Of a stretch of DNA of 64,000 nt, positions 1 through 11,080 are shown in pieces. Source of the stretch: Phlebopus portentosus. Its lineage: Eukaryota > Basidiomycota > Agaricomycetes > Boletales > Boletinellaceae. Every line of letters starts with the position of its first letter. Positions within the stretch are counted from its first letter, which is position 1. The stretch covers positions 1,488,001 to 1,552,000 of the forward strand of contig JAYXKI010000003.1 in the NCBI GenBank assembly GCA_037892935.1, written 5' to 3'. A program made the translations under genes and the position numbers. The notes under the pieces are model-generated. The model was given only the letters and a program-made list of their open reading frames with translations, was not told where the DNA came from and searched no databases.

Positions 1-1412
1 CAAAGCGATTAAGAGCTTTTGGCGGGAGAAGAGTCAGTGTAGTCTTGTGCGGAAAAATGCAAGACACATACATTAGTCCCACCCTTCGGATCATTATTTT
101 GAGCCGAAAACGCGAATGATCTGATCTTCCCACTTGCTCTAATGACAAGATAGGGTGTAAATAGATCGACGAGAGAAATCTCCTCATTATCCCTGTCCAT
201 ATGTTCATCGAGTTCTACCTTCTCCTTCTTGACATCCTTTTCAGTCGTTCCGTCGCTTTTTGCCTTAGCCTTTTCTCTTTCGCGCCTCCTTCTACGAGCT
301 TGTTTTTTCCGGATTTCCTCTTCAGTACGTATTCTAAAGACATCGATGGATTTGTCATGAGACTGAACAGCAAGCAAGGCTCGCGAAGGGTGAAAAGATA
401 TCTGTGAAACCCGATGCCGAGTTGACAATGGAAGTGTTGATACGAAGCGGAACATTCTCGACACCTGCAAAAGAGATTTGCATTCAGACCTAGAAAAAAA
501 ATTATAATAATGGAATTACTTCTCCACTCTCTGTTTCCTTAAGGCCTTCAGCTAAAGCCTGGTAGTCTATTTTCCATGCTTTTAACTCGCCTTCCCCACC
601 TCCAGTGAAGATCAGGTCTTGCTCTGGATTGATATCTAGAGTCCATACTTCAGATGGGTGTGCGACAATTGTTTGAACGCAATGTTGTGTTGAGAGATCC
701 CAGAGCTTAACCAACGTATCTTTCGATGAAGTGACAAGATAGTCTACTGAAAGAACGGCTGAAGAGGACGAGGCAGAATACGAAGGTGCGGTCAAGAAGC
801 GAATTGCAGTAATTTGATCGCGATGACCGTGTAGTCTATAGATATTGGCATCAATGACAGATAATGTCGCGTTCAATAAATTGGATACCTGAACATTCCA
901 GCTTCTCCGACCACATCCCATAAAACAAGATTCGTGTCCTGGGAAGCAGATGCAAGCCTGATTCCGGACTGGTCAAACCGTAGAGCTGTAACCGCTTTTT
1001 TATGGCCATTAAATGTCGCAATCACGGCTGTCGTCTGAGAATTCCACAACCGAATAGATCCATCTGCATAACCGACAGCAAAGACATCGTTGCGAGGAGA
1101 CTGTTCAATACAAGTTACTTCTGCACGATGGCCGGTTTCATGCCACATAGCAAGCTGGAAAGAACCCTTCAGGACGCCGACTAGTGAAGCAATGCCTTGA
1201 ATTGCTTACCATCTGACCCTTTTTCACGTCCCAGATGAGAACATCTTCGAGTGCTGGTACAAAAGCATGTCTTCCATCCCAGACCGAATTTGAACTTGAG
1301 CTGCAGACCAACCCAAATGCCTATGCCGGTACTTAGTTTAGAGCTTTAGCCTTATAGAAGTTAATTATGTCCTTACCTCCGTCGGGCCATGTCTGAGGTA
1401 GCTGCGGACCAT
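1..1412 (-). CDS. UTP12: UTP12/DIP2-like U3 snoRNP WD40 protein, N-terminal part (3' end outside window)
   Basis: Component of the U3 snoRNP/SSU processome (UTP-B module) that acts in the nucleolus on 18S rRNA maturation. The start is the ATG read leftward from 1412 (MVRSYLRHGPTE), followed by an intron and then an exon beginning AFGLVCSSSSNSVWDG. Successive WD40 blades are visible: EDVLIWDVKKGQMV, GYADGSIRLWNSQTTAV, ASASQDTNLVLWDVVGE, TSSKDTLVKLWDLSTQHC and TGGGEGELKAWKIDYQ. These are followed by SIDVFRIRTEEEIRKKQARR and a lysine/arginine-rich stretch. This order, including the FRIR-EEEI segment with the basic run, matches DIP2/UTP12 (WDR3) as I know the family. The second beta-propeller and the Utp12 C-terminal domain would lie beyond position 1. 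Only the N-terminal part can be judged. Confidence 0.88.
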
Positions 1413-1608
1413 TTTGGCCCAATGGTGGACACTTGTTGAATTGAACAGTGAGTGCCAGAAATCTACACAGTGATCGACATTGATCGACGTTATATTCCTC
1501 AATTACTCAATTTCCTCAGTTCGTGTGCTCATGCTTCCCAGAATACCCAATCTACGACTCCAGTTCAATCCAATTTCACGGCGTCTTCTATCTTCACCCA
1601 CCCCCGCC

Positions 1609-3514
1609 ATGCGCATCCCAGCAGGACCCCAGGCTGCCAGTGACTTTGTCTCCTTCGCGAATGCCTCCCCAACACCTTTCCATGCAGTTCATAATGCTTC
1701 CGAGATACTCGAGCAGGCTGGATTTGTTAAGGCACTACACTCTTGCAATCCGCATGAGCAGAGATACTGATAAGCCGACTAATCATCTGAAGATACTGGA
1801 AGAAGACAAATGGGAGCTGAAAGGCGGTGGAAAATACTATTTCACCAGGTGCGCACCTTGCAGAAACTTAGTTCAAGAACGATAGACTGAAAGACTGTTC
1901 AGAAACCAAGCGTCCTTATTGGCGTTTACTCTCCCAGAGAATTGGAAGCCTGGGACAGGAGCCTCCATTGTTGCTACTCATGTTGACAGCCCTAATCTTC
2001 GGATTAGACCAATATCCAAGCGCACAACCGCAGGCTATCTTCAGGTTGGAGTGGAAACGTAAGCCCTAGCTATCATTTCGCTTGAAAATCGTATTTGTTT
2101 AGTTTATCTAACATTCAGCTATGGAGGCGGGATTTGGCATTCATGGTTTGACCGTGATTTGTCCATTGCCGGCCGAGTCGTCACGTCTGACAATCAAGGG
2201 AACTTCTCCTCGAAACTGATAAAGATCGAGCGTCCAGTAATTCGTATCCCTACCTTGGCAATCCATCGTTCGTATACCTGTTATTGACTTTGAAGATCCG
2301 TAGTAACATGAAACCATAAACCAGTTGACCGTGGAGTGAATGATGCTTTCAAGTTTAACCAAGAGACCGAAATGATTCCTATGCTCGGTCTCGTTTCGGC
2401 ACAGCTAAATGAGCTTGGTGGAGAAAAGAAAACGACAGAGCCGAAGCAGGCGTCCAGCATCCATGATGACCACCATCCAGCCTTACTTTCACTTCTAGCG
2501 AAGGAGCTATCTATGAATCCTGAACAGATTCACGATTTTGAACTGTGCGTTGTCTCCGAGTTTCATTATTATTGAAGTTAACTAAATCTTTACAGGCACT
2601 TATATGATACTCAACCGTCCACCTTGGGAGGCGTAAATAACGAGTTTATCTTCAGTGCTCGAATGGACAACCTCGTATCTTCGTGAGTTCGTCACCAGTG
2701 GTTTCTAGACCGCTTGTACTAATCAACGCTAAAGTTTCTGCGCGGTCGAGGCATTAATTCAAAGCGCATCATCGAAATTGTTTCCTTCTCTGCAAGGCAA
2801 TGTCAACGCCATAGCGCTCTTTAATCATGAGGAAGTCGGATCGGTTTCTTCGACAGGAGCTGAATCTTCAATTATACCGTCCCTTCTCAATCGTTTGTCG
2901 CCTACTGCGGAGACTCTGAGTCAATCAATCGCTCGGTCGTTCCTAATCTCGGCAGATATGGGACATGCCGTTCATCCAAATTACACAAGCAAGCATGAAG
3001 AAAACCACAAGCCCATGATGAACGGAGGGATAGTACTGAAGGTAAACGCTAAACAAAAATACACGACGGACGCAATCGGTTCGTTTTTGGTGAGAAAGCT
3101 GGTTGAACGAAAGGGCGGGAAAGTACAAGTATACGAAGTCCGGAATGACATGTAAGTCTTTTCTTCTTGGCCTGGATAACGTCATGACTGACTGTTCCGG
3201 TTTAGGGCCTGCGGGTCTACCGTTGGACGTAAGAAATCCAACCTTCTTTAAACGTATTTCCGATAAAGCTTTTTCTCCAGCAATGCTCTCCAAACTCGGC
3301 GTAAGGACAGTCGATGTTGGAAACGCAATGCTGTCTATGCATTCCATTCGTGAGACAGCAGGCAGTCATGATGTACAGAACGCGATCGATGTGAGTTTCA
3401 TGCTTGAGTCCCGCTTGGTTCGTTCCTACTAAATACTACATTGATTTCCTCTAGCTTTTCTCGTCGTTTTTCGAAGGTTTTGTTGAATTGGATAGATCGC
3501 TTTCGTTACAATAG
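1609..3514 (+). CDS. Aspartyl aminopeptidase, peptidase family M18
   Basis: Zinc metallopeptidase that removes N-terminal Asp/Glu from peptides, related to yeast Ape4 and mammalian DNPEP. Start at 1609 gives MRIPAGPQAASDFVSFANASPTPFH; the SPTPFHAV segment is the typical M18 N-terminus. An in-frame ORF continues upstream to about 1480, but the first 43 residues look unconserved. Family motifs follow in order across about eight exons: THVDSPNLRIRP (metal His and Asp), DRDLSIAGRV, LFNHEEVGSVSSTGAESS (metal/catalytic Glu pair), FLISADMGHAVHPNY (metal Asp and His), and near the end LSMHSIRETAGSHDV. The last exon ends in SLSLQ then TAG at 3512-3514. All zinc ligands and the catalytic glutamate appear present, so the enzyme should be active. 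Residues I see at exon ends suggest introns of 50-70 bases. Confidence 0.93.
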
Positions 3515-3584
3515 TGTGCCTCTCTCCTATCTCCGGAATATCATAAATATCCGTGCCAGTCCGTGTGAATTGTAATTTCTACTC

Positions 3585-3598
3585 GAAGAAAATTCTTC
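3585..3598. promoter_or_regulatory. Heat-shock-element-like inverted repeat
   Basis: GAAGAAAATTCTTC lies about 170 bases before the HSP90 start codon. It holds adjoining AGAAA and ATTCT units, the two-unit core of the heat shock factor site, and a further GAA falls close downstream. The sequence is seen; the function is inferred from position upstream of a chaperone gene. Confidence 0.35.
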
Positions 3599-3655
3599 CG
3601 TCCTGAAATGTCGCGGTCACGCGATGGCTCGGAAGGGCCTGATCAAGGAAAGTGA

Positions 3656-3662
3656 CACGTCA
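3656..3662 (-). promoter_or_regulatory. UPR-element-like TGACGTG site
   Basis: On the minus strand the sequence reads TGACGTG, inside a near-palindrome (TGACACGTCA on the plus strand) about 100 bases upstream of the ER HSP90 start. TGACGTG is the core bound by Hac1/XBP1-type bZIP factors in the unfolded protein response. A heptamer can occur by chance, so confidence is limited. Confidence 0.35.
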
Positions 3663-3763
3663 ACTGTTGCCAGCAACATAAAGTCCTTCTGTTCAAGCTT
3701 ACGGTACGCTCGCGAGCAGCTTGTTTCTTTTGCTTCTGTGCTGGCCTTTCCGGTCACCCCGCG

Positions 3764-6700
3764 ATGCGCATCCTTCGTCCATTCCTTCTAACTCTCTCAG
3801 TCCTTTCGACCTATGCATTCGCTCAGGACGTCGACTCCGATTCTGTACCTAAAGAGAAACATGCATACCAGGTAGGGATCCTCTGCATGCAGTGAGATAA
3901 ATGAATACTCATAATACTTGAGCTCAGAGTGATGTTGCTCGTCTTCGGAAGATCGTAATCAACAGGTAAGTTATCCTCAAGTTAGGCATTCGCGATTAGC
4001 TGACTGAGTGACTCTTCCCACAGCTTATATTCTCACCGGTTCGTTCAGTCTCGATGACCAAATGTTGCTTCTAACGCCTAGCCTTGCTTGAACACAGAGA
4101 TGTCTTTCTTCGGGAACTCATCTCAAATGCAAACGATGCACTGGAGAAACTACGACTAATCAGCTTGACTGACAAGCGGGTCTGGGACGGGTCTGAACCG
4201 CTGAACATCTCTATCAAAGCTGTGAAAAACGAGGACGGGCCTGGTGGTCGTGTTATCATCTCGGGTATGAGACTTTGAAATAGAAATGATTTGTTATATT
4301 CAACCGTAATACGGTTGACAGACACTGGAATCGGAATGTCTCCTGAAGAATTGGCTGCTAATCTCGTAAGCTACTGATTTCTTGAAATGCATCTGCCCAT
4401 ACTTAATGTGCTTCAATTTCTAGGGAACTCTTGCAAAATCCGGTACAACAGAATTTTTGCAGAGAGCAGAAAACTCCAACGGCACAAACAATGGCAACCT
4501 GATTGGTGCTTTCGGTCTTGGATTTTACTCTTCTTTCCTCGTTGCGGATCGTGTCTATGTCGCTAGCCTTCCTCCAAAAACTGCACAGAACCCAGATCCT
4601 GTTCAGCATGTCTTTAGTTCTTCTGCGGACGAAAGTGCATTCGAGGTTTATCCCGATCCGCGAGGTAATACACTAGGAAGAGGGACGGAAATTACTCTCG
4701 TCTTGAAAGAGGATGCGTCAGAGTTCCTGGAAACTAAGAAGCTTCAGGAGCTAGTGTAGGTCTCCCGCTACATCATGAATCCGAGCTACTTACTGAAAAA
4801 TCGACGAAAGCAACAAACATTCCGGGTTCTCGACGACATTCCCCATTTATCTCTTCCATCAACATGAAGACGAAGTCCCAGTTGAAGATGAAGAGTCTCC
4901 CGCCTCCGACAAGAGCGATCCTGGGCCTGAAAAACAAACTTCTAGCGCTGACGATGACGACGAAGCCGTCATCGAAGAGGTCTCAGACGAGGAGAAAGAT
5001 ACCGAGAAGAAAGAAAAGAAGACGAAGAAGGTTCTCGTCGATGAATGGATGCATATCAACCCACTTCCTCCTGTTTGGCTAAGGTAGGAATCTGAACTTA
5101 TCTCCATGTTGTGCGAGCGCTGATTGACGAATGTAAAGGGATTCTAAAGACGTAACTGACGAGGAGTATTCCCTCCTATATCAAGCGACGTTCCGTGACT
5201 TCACTCCTCCTCTGGCTTGGCAGCATTTTGCCGGAGATACAGGCTCAGGAATTTCTTTTAAGGCCATTCTCTTCATTCCTTCTCGTCTGTGAGTTCTTAA
5301 ACAGTGATCACTTCGTCGAGGGATGCTCACAGGTTGAATAAGTGATGATAAATTCTGGAGTGAGCCATTGAACGTCCCGACAAAGGATATCCGTCTTCTG
5401 GTCAAGCGAGTATTCATTACGAACGACTTTGGCAGTGATGAGCCTTTGCCTAAGTGGACAAGTTGGATCAAGGTCATTATCGATGGTACGTAAATCATTG
5501 TCGATTTACAGAGATCTGTGCTTAGGGAAGTACAGCCGACGACCTTCCTTTGAATGTGTCCCGCGAATCCCTGCAACAGACGAAGTTCCTGAAGCAGATC
5601 AAACAAATTATAGTCAAGCGTCTTATTCAGCTCTTGACAAAGATTGCCGACGAGGATCTAGAGAAGTTCAAAAAGATCCAGCAGACGTATGGTCCAGTCA
5701 TCAAGCTCGGCGCGGTTGAGAGCCCAGCCAACCGCGAGAAGCTGGCAGCTCTTGCTAGATTCCATACCACTCAACGTGACTCGGTATCATTGGACGAGGT
5801 ATGAAGAAAATTTGTTACGCGTGGTGAAGGTAAAGGACTTATTATTATGCCGTGTTTTACCGCAGTATTTGGAGAATCGCAAGCAGGGTCAGAAGCAAAT
5901 TTTCTACCTGGCTGATGTCGGCAAGCCGATCGACTCTCTGAAGAAGAGTGTCTTCGTTGAGAAGCTTCATGCTCGAGTATGCTCCCTCATCCGGAATGTT
6001 TCGAATGTTACTGACAATCCGCGGTAGGGTTATGAGGTCCTCCTTCTGAACGAGCCTCTCGATGAAATCCTTTTCCAGAATCTGAAGAGGTGGAAGTACG
6101 TATCTGCATTTGAATTGAAGAAGACCGTTGTTATTGATCGATGTCCAGGAAGATGTCGTTCCAGGATGTCGCGAAGGCAGGGTTGAAATTCGGTGATGAA
6201 GGCAAGGCCGTCCTGGTCGCCGTTGTGATTTTTTAACTAATGATTTGGAAAGACCTGGACCAACAAGAAGAGAAAGAACAGCAGAAGGAACTTTCTGAGA
6301 AGTATAAACCCTTGATCACCTGGTTAAAGGAACGCGCACAAGGAGTGGTCAGAGACGGTAAGAATGTCAGGTATCATGAAGATGGAATTGCTTATCAACT
6401 ATTTCGTCAGTGGTTATCTCGAACAGACTTGTGACAAGCCCCTGTGCTATTGTTGCGGATGAGCATGGATACACGGCCAATGTCGAGAAGCTTTTGAGTA
6501 AATGTCTTTTTAAAATTCACTGCGGACCTTAGGCTGAACTATTCCTTTCAGATGCCGCCAACAGGAAGCAGCAAAACCTCGACTTCATGCATGAATTTGC
6601 AAAGAAACAAAAGCTTTTGGAGATTAACCCTAGATCACCTCTAATTGAAGGTCTGCTCCGTCGTGTTGAGCAGCTCCCCAGCGAAGACGAAGAACGCGAC

Positions 6701-7122
6701 CTGGAGTCCGAGACCGAGCTAGAAGAGGTTGCTACTATTCTCATTGATGGGGCTCTCGTACGCTCCGGCTTTGAGGTTCCTGATTCCAACGAGTAAGCTT
6801 CTCATGCTCATTCCTTGTGAACTGGCTCCGAACTGAATATGTATGAAGGTTCTTTTCTCGAGTCGATAGGGTATTGCGCCGGTCGCTTGGAGTTTCTGAA
6901 ACCGCAAGGGCAGACGACACTGTTAAACCTGCGCCTCCCGTGGATCCGGAGTTGCCTTCGGATGATGACTCTGATTTCGAGGCACTGCCGATGGAATCCC
7001 AAGCAACCTTTGGAAAAGGCAAGCCGATGATTGAGATTCCGGATGAACTCAAAGAGCATTTGTCTATTGAAGTGGAGGAAGTCCTTGACGACGAGCCAGT
7101 CTCTAGACATGACGAGCTCTGA
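3764..7122 (+). CDS. ER-resident HSP90 (endoplasmin/GRP94-like) with HDEL tail
   Basis: HSP90-family chaperone targeted to the ER lumen. The protein opens with a hydrophobic signal peptide (MRILRPFLLTLSVLSTYAFA) followed by an acidic pre-N segment. The N-terminal ATPase domain carries ELISNANDALEKLRLISL, DTGIGMSPEEL, LGTLAKSGTTEFL and GAFGLGFYSSFLVAD, with the ATP-binding Asn and Asp retained. A charged linker rich in E, D and K leads to WMHINPLPPVWLR and the middle domain (RRVFI-like KRVFITNDFG, LPLNVSRE, IVKRLIQLL). The C-terminal domain includes SPCAIVADEHGYTANVEKLL, and the protein ends VSRHDEL then TGA at 7120-7122. There are roughly 800 residues in many small exons. Cytosolic HSP90 would end MEEVD and lack a signal peptide, so this is the ER form. 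Candidate heat-shock and UPR sites precede it. Confidence 0.92.
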
Positions 7123-7334
7123 GTGATATATATATCGTTAGCATGTAATGTAGAAGATTGAAAATCGCAGTTTTGGGTCAGGTCGTAAAATGGCAGAAAG
7201 GGGCGAAAAGTTACAAATTCTTAAATTACCAGTCACGTGTAGTACCAAAGACGGGAAGTCGCCGCCACGGCATCAGAGCAGAGCAGACACCTCACTACTT
7301 TACCCTTCACTGCGGGTGCAGCTGCTGCCACACT

Positions 7335-10300
7335 ATGGTTGCTTTCTCTCGCTGGCAACTTGCGGCGGCTCTCCTAGGTAAGATAGCTTAGATTGCCCTC
7401 GGACGTGAAACTCATAACATACTCGCTTCAAGAATACGACAATGACACGGAGAATCCCAATGCTCCCCGAAGAAATGCGTACGATAGCGCTATATTTGTG
7501 CCTCTGCGTAAAGCGAACACGAATATCCACGATCTAAAGCAGCCGCCTCCTCCCCAGAGCCCAAATCTTTTGGGTGTTAAGCTGCCTAGTGAATCGGGGC
7601 TTACTAGCGAAGCGGGCAGGGATACGAGACGCAGGTCCAAGTCATCTGTCGACCTTCTTCACAACCCGTTTGGCGAGGATGAAGAGGAGGAGCAGGAGGA
7701 AGAAGATCTTGAAGTCGATCTCGCTTCTTGGGGACTGGATTCTCTTATGCCGGACGAGAAACCCAGCAAGAAATCGAGAGGTGGGAAGGGCAAAGCTAAA
7801 TCAGATGTCCCTGCAAATACGGTAGGCGTTGGTCGCAGGCCCGGAGCCGATAGACCCGCTCACGGACGTACAATGAGCATGCCTCTGGCGGAGTTTGGAG
7901 AGTGCGGTGCTTTCTTGGACTCCGAACCTAGTGGGCGCCGCAATACTATTTCTGACCCCGTCAACTTGGCAGAATTAGGCTTGGTTGGAAAGCCGGGAGA
8001 ACGACAGAGGTTCTCGCCGCACCCGATAATTGAGAACTTGCCAGTTCGTCCGCCTCTTCATTCCTTATCATCTTATGAGCGAGGAAGAGATACAGTTCCA
8101 TTCCCGACGTCGGGTCCAAGCGAAGTTAACGCGCCGGGCGATTCTCGACCCGCTTCGCGTCTGAATCTCTTATCGGAAGACGAGGCAAATCCGTTCTCCA
8201 TTCCTCCGCCGCCCCCATCCCGTGCATCCCGGTTTGATCCCAAGTCAGTAGCCCATGCCAGAACAATGTCAAATACAACGAGATTTTCAGTAGGACCCCA
8301 GTTGGACTATAATGACGAAAACCAGGCAGGATATTCGCATCGTGCTCCTTCAAGAGCTTCGCTCTTGGATTCAAGGACAGCGCGAGATAGGCGGCTCTCT
8401 GCCGCTTCCTTTGGGACACGCGATATGCTTGACGATGACTTCCAATCGGCTTACGGAGGGGAAGAGCTTCCCCTTCGCGAGCGGCGTTATTCTCGATTAG
8501 ATTTAATGCGCCCAAAGGTTCTAGTAATGCCCAGTCCATTGCAGACACAATCCACAGCTCCTGAACCCGTGCCCAAGTCCACGCGCACTAAAGATGGGTT
8601 TTTAGACTCGACGGATGGAAGACCGCTCCCTCCTGGTGCTCGCGCCTCTCGTATGTCCATGCTTGTACCTTCATCTGTCCCTGTCGCGGCAAATTCGTTC
8701 ACTCCCAACCCTCGACTCAGCTTGTCGGCCTCACAACTGCTTTTCCGTAATCAGCTGCTAGTAGACGGTCAGCGAGACGTATCGTACAACGACATTGACG
8801 ACGGTCTGGAGCGAGCTAAGGAAGACGGTGAACAGATCAAGATAGAAGTACCCGAAGTACCTGAAGTTCCTGCAATGCCTGCGCAACCCCTTGGGCCATC
8901 TCTTGAAGAAGAGGTCAGACGATCCCGCCCCCCCGGAAAACTATTCGGGCGCAGCTTGATCGATGATCTTGAAGCCAGGAAACAAGAAATGCGTGGCAAG
9001 CAAAGGTGAGGAATATCTGAATCAATTTCATTATGTTAATTAATAGGTTATGCAGGGTCTTCAAGGGAGATCAACGTCCATCCATGATGGATAGAGGTAG
9101 CCTTAACAGATCGAACACGTTGCTCGATCCGAGTGCTCTCAATGCCGGACCGACATCCTCTCGCATGCCTTCGCAACCTGATACAGCACTTGCTCGGCGC
9201 GGTTCTCGCAATAGCAAGCCTCTCCTAGCTATTGATGATAACGGACAGATAGCTGAGACAAGCGATGCCCGTGAGATGAGAATGACGCAGACCAAGTCCG
9301 TATTTGGCGTGGATACATTGTGGGAGAGAGAGATGGCGAAACTCAAGGAGATCGAAGCCCAAGAGAAAATAGAGCAGGAACAGAGAAACCGAGAAATTGA
9401 AGAAGAGGAGAGAAAGTGGCAGGAGAAAGAGGAGCGGAAGAAATCTAAGAAGGGGAAGAAGAAGAAGGGTAAAGACCTGAGCGTTGAATTGTCTCCTTCT
9501 CCTAGTTCAATGGCCGTCTCTTCGTCCGTATCTCCCCGGAAGGAAGCAGCGCCATCGTTGTCGTTGCCTGATATTCCGACAGTCACTTCAAGGAAACGGA
9601 TAGCTCCGCCTCCCGACGACTTCGATTCGGATAACGAAAGCAGTGCGAGCGAGGCAGCCGGGCACCAAGATGCAGCTCTACAGGAAGGTCTTGCCGATCA
9701 ATGGGTCTCCGATGACGAGAAGAGACCTGCCCCTGTGCCTACCGTTGAGCTTGATAAACCATGTATCAACCTATCTTTCGATGACGATAGTGATGAGGAT
9801 GTTCCACTCTCCGTGACTCTTCAACGTGCGGCACAGAAGCTGAACAGTCCCCGTTCTCAACCAGATGATGATTCAGATGAGGATAGGCCGTTATCCATGA
9901 TTCTTCTGAACAAGCCAAGTTTGGCATCGTTCAAGATCTCTTCCCCTAGCTCGGGCGAGCCTGAAAACAAGGTATTTGAGAATGGCAAGAGTCCCAGCTC
10001 TCTTGTCCCTGATGACGACGACGATGATGACAACGTCCCACTTGGAGTCAGAACTTCTCGTATACCCGCAGGTGCATCACAGGTATCCGGTCTTTCCGGT
10101 CTCTCAGGTCTCTCAATCACAGGAGGGAAGAACAACAATGAAGATGACGACGATCGTCCACTCAGCATGCACCCTGCACAAATTCGTAAATCCCAATTCC
10201 AAATGCTCGCTCAGGTGCAGCAGCAGCAACAAATGCTCCAAGCACAAATGACCAATTCGATGATGTTCTCCCATCCGCCGTCGATGATGTTCATGATGCC

Positions 10301-10415
10301 TCCTGCCGCCGCCCAACCACCGATCCTCCCGCAGGCACAACCGCCAATACAGGACGCTAATAAATTCAGCTCTGTTGATAAATGGAGACATCATGTTGCT
10401 GTTGAACAGAGCTAA
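7335..10415 (+). CDS. Large disordered protein with repeated acidic D-rich PLS motifs; function unknown
   Basis: I do not recognise a named family. The long reading frames 7433-9005 and about 9056-10415 join through a roughly 50-base intron at residues GKQR/VFKGD. The main frame has no ATG at its 5' end. The best start is ATG 7335 with exon 7335-7377, then a 55-base intron 7378-7432 (GTAAGA donor, CTCATAAC branch-like site, AAG acceptor) that enters the frame exactly at EYDNDTENPN. The protein is about 990 residues, rich in S, P, R, D and E. It has basic/serine stretches resembling phosphosites (RRRSKSS, RRNTISD), an E/K/R coiled-coil-like block (EIEAQEKIEQEQRNREIEEEE), and four copies of an acidic motif ending in PLS or PLG between 9780 and 10169. 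Q- and M-rich runs follow, then a C-terminal FSSVDKWRHHVAVEQS. It could be a cytoskeletal or signalling scaffold, but that is a guess. Confidence 0.72.
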
Positions 10416-11080
10416 AGACTCTAGGAGTTTAGGGCTTTTGCATTTCGTTTTGTTCTTCTCGGATCTCATGCTGCCGCTGTTTATCTTGTTCGATCGCGTT
10501 CATCTAGCTTTTTTTTCCCTGCTCATGGTATCTAAGTTCTCTTTGTTCTGACCACCGCATAGGCTATGCGATTTGTTCGGACAGTTCACATTGGTATTCT
10601 TTTCTTGCTCCCTGTAGTCAACACTCGTCACTCTCTACATATAAATTATATCCCATCCAACATCAGTTTCTTTAGCTTGGCACCACCACACTCCTTCATT
10701 AATCTCTCTCATGTTTCACGTTTCCCGTCTGTATGTCAAATGTGAATCTGTGTTTATTACAATGACTCATGGCGAAGTCCGTGCAACGAAAAAGGGCGGA
10801 AAAAGAATAAAAATGTATGTGTAACTACAGAAGAGCATTTTCGGCAAGGAAGAAAAACCAAGAGAAATGAGTGAATGCGACCGTTAGAATGAAATGCACG
10901 GAGAGCAAGTTTTACAATACGTGATTGCAGTGGCGAAGTGAGCAAAAAACGGAGTGAATATATCGTAGCTAAGTGGTGGGGAAAAATGTAAGTAACAAAA
11001 TGGAGGGCTGACAAACAGAAAAGGACAGGAAAGAAAGAAAGAACAGCAAATGATATTAAGGACAATATTAAAACTTAAAA
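10416..11080. other. Convergent 3' intergenic region
   Basis: This lies between two genes that end toward each other and should hold both 3' UTRs. It is T-rich on the left and A-rich on the right, with a purine tract (GGAAAGAAAGAAAGAAC) near 11030. I see no coding signal. Confidence 0.6.

Noticed and set aside
9071..9586. Minus-strand open frame of 171 codons inside the disordered-protein gene
   Set aside because: It is the mirror of a D/E/K/S-rich coding segment on the plus strand; its S/F/L-rich composition is the expected antisense shadow.
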